A stretch of DNA of 5,437 nt from Rhodospira sp. (lineage in GTDB: Bacteria; Pseudomonadota; Alphaproteobacteria; Rhodospirillales; Rhodospirillaceae), in NCBI GenBank assembly GCA_028277295.1, contig JANQGN010000481.1:1-5437 (forward strand), given 5' to 3'. A program made the position numbers and the translations under genes. How positions within the stretch are numbered: position 1 is the first letter of the stretch; every line of letters starts with the position of its first letter. Below are positions 5,305 to 5,437 of this stretch, piece after piece. The notes below the pieces were generated by a model, which worked only from the letters and a program-made list of their open reading frames with translations, was not told where the DNA came from and did no database searches.

Positions 5305-5368
5305 GGGTCTGTCCGGAAAGCCTTTCAAAACACCACATACGCAATGCCATTCGGGCATAAAAACACAC
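5305..5368 (+). repeat. 98-bp MITE-like repeat, copy 3 (truncated)
   Basis: It begins GGGTCTGTCCGGAAAGCC and follows the other copies through CAAAACACCACATACG, CATTCGGGCA and AACACAC, then loses similarity near 5368. The last third, including the right terminal inverted repeat, is missing. The break is followed at once by TAGAGCATG (5369-5377), the outer bases of a stem-loop arm, so another stem-loop fragment or a recombination joint may have truncated it. Nothing further was recognised in 5378-5437. Confidence 0.7.
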
Positions 5369-5437
5369 TAGAGCATGCAGGGCTCCGAACTCGGATGACA
5401 GATCCGTTAGGGTGCTCGTTTCCGTTGGAGATCCTTC

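Noticed and set aside
1..5437. CRISPR array, tRNA, rRNA, integrase or transposase gene
   Set aside because: No regularly spaced direct repeats, cloverleaf sequence, rRNA segment or recombinase motif was found on either strand. The dispersed repeats are not evenly spaced and differ in orientation.

Overview
The window is GC-rich bacterial DNA with dense, mostly leftward genes. The protein families, the GC-rich codon use and the TAGAGCAT...ATGCTCTA intergenic palindromes together suggest an alphaproteobacterium. This is an inference from family resemblance and repeat style; there is no rRNA or tRNA gene to fix the taxon. Five protein genes are well supported. There is no CRISPR array, transposase, integrase, tRNA or rRNA.

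Layout, left to right. (1) 1-169 holds a 98-bp repeat (copy 1, starting at the first base of the window) and a stem-loop repeat whose outer bases form the stop codon of the next gene. (2) 167-1949, minus strand: two overlapping RNA methyltransferase genes, a COG1092-type class I SAM methyltransferase followed by a TrmH/SpoU-family 2'-O-methyltransferase. A sigma70-like promoter lies about 40 bases upstream of the pair. (3) 1950-2267 is a 318-bp gap rich in hairpins. (4) 2268-3491, minus strand: a 12-helix MFS transporter. It is divergent from a MerR-family regulator (3577-4017, plus strand). The gap between them holds a textbook MerR-type promoter/operator: TTGACC, 19-bp spacer, TAAGGT, with a SoxR-box-like palindrome in the spacer. 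(5) 4028-4167: copy 2 of the 98-bp repeat (inverted) plus a second stem-loop, between two convergent genes. (6) 4241-5200, minus strand: a solitary 1-phosphofructokinase-family (PfkB superfamily) sugar kinase. (7) 5263-5368: a third stem-loop abutting a truncated third copy of the 98-bp repeat.

How the parts work together. The regulator and transporter form a self-contained module in which the MerR protein very probably controls the transporter promoter. The regulator carries a C-x7-C pair in the position and spacing of the CueR metal-binding loop, so thiol or metal sensing is possible. The two methyltransferases are probably translationally coupled and modify RNA. The kinase stands alone, bracketed by repeat units in mirror-image order.

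The least explained element is the repeat system. It combines a 98-bp element with imperfect terminal inverted repeats (MITE-like, core GTCCGGAAAG) and a 40-bp stem-loop repeat. They abut at the same junction (CTCTAAG) at two loci, but with the stem-loop in opposite orientation relative to the 98-bp element. The stem-loop carries stop codons in two or three frames and mostly sits at gene 3' ends.
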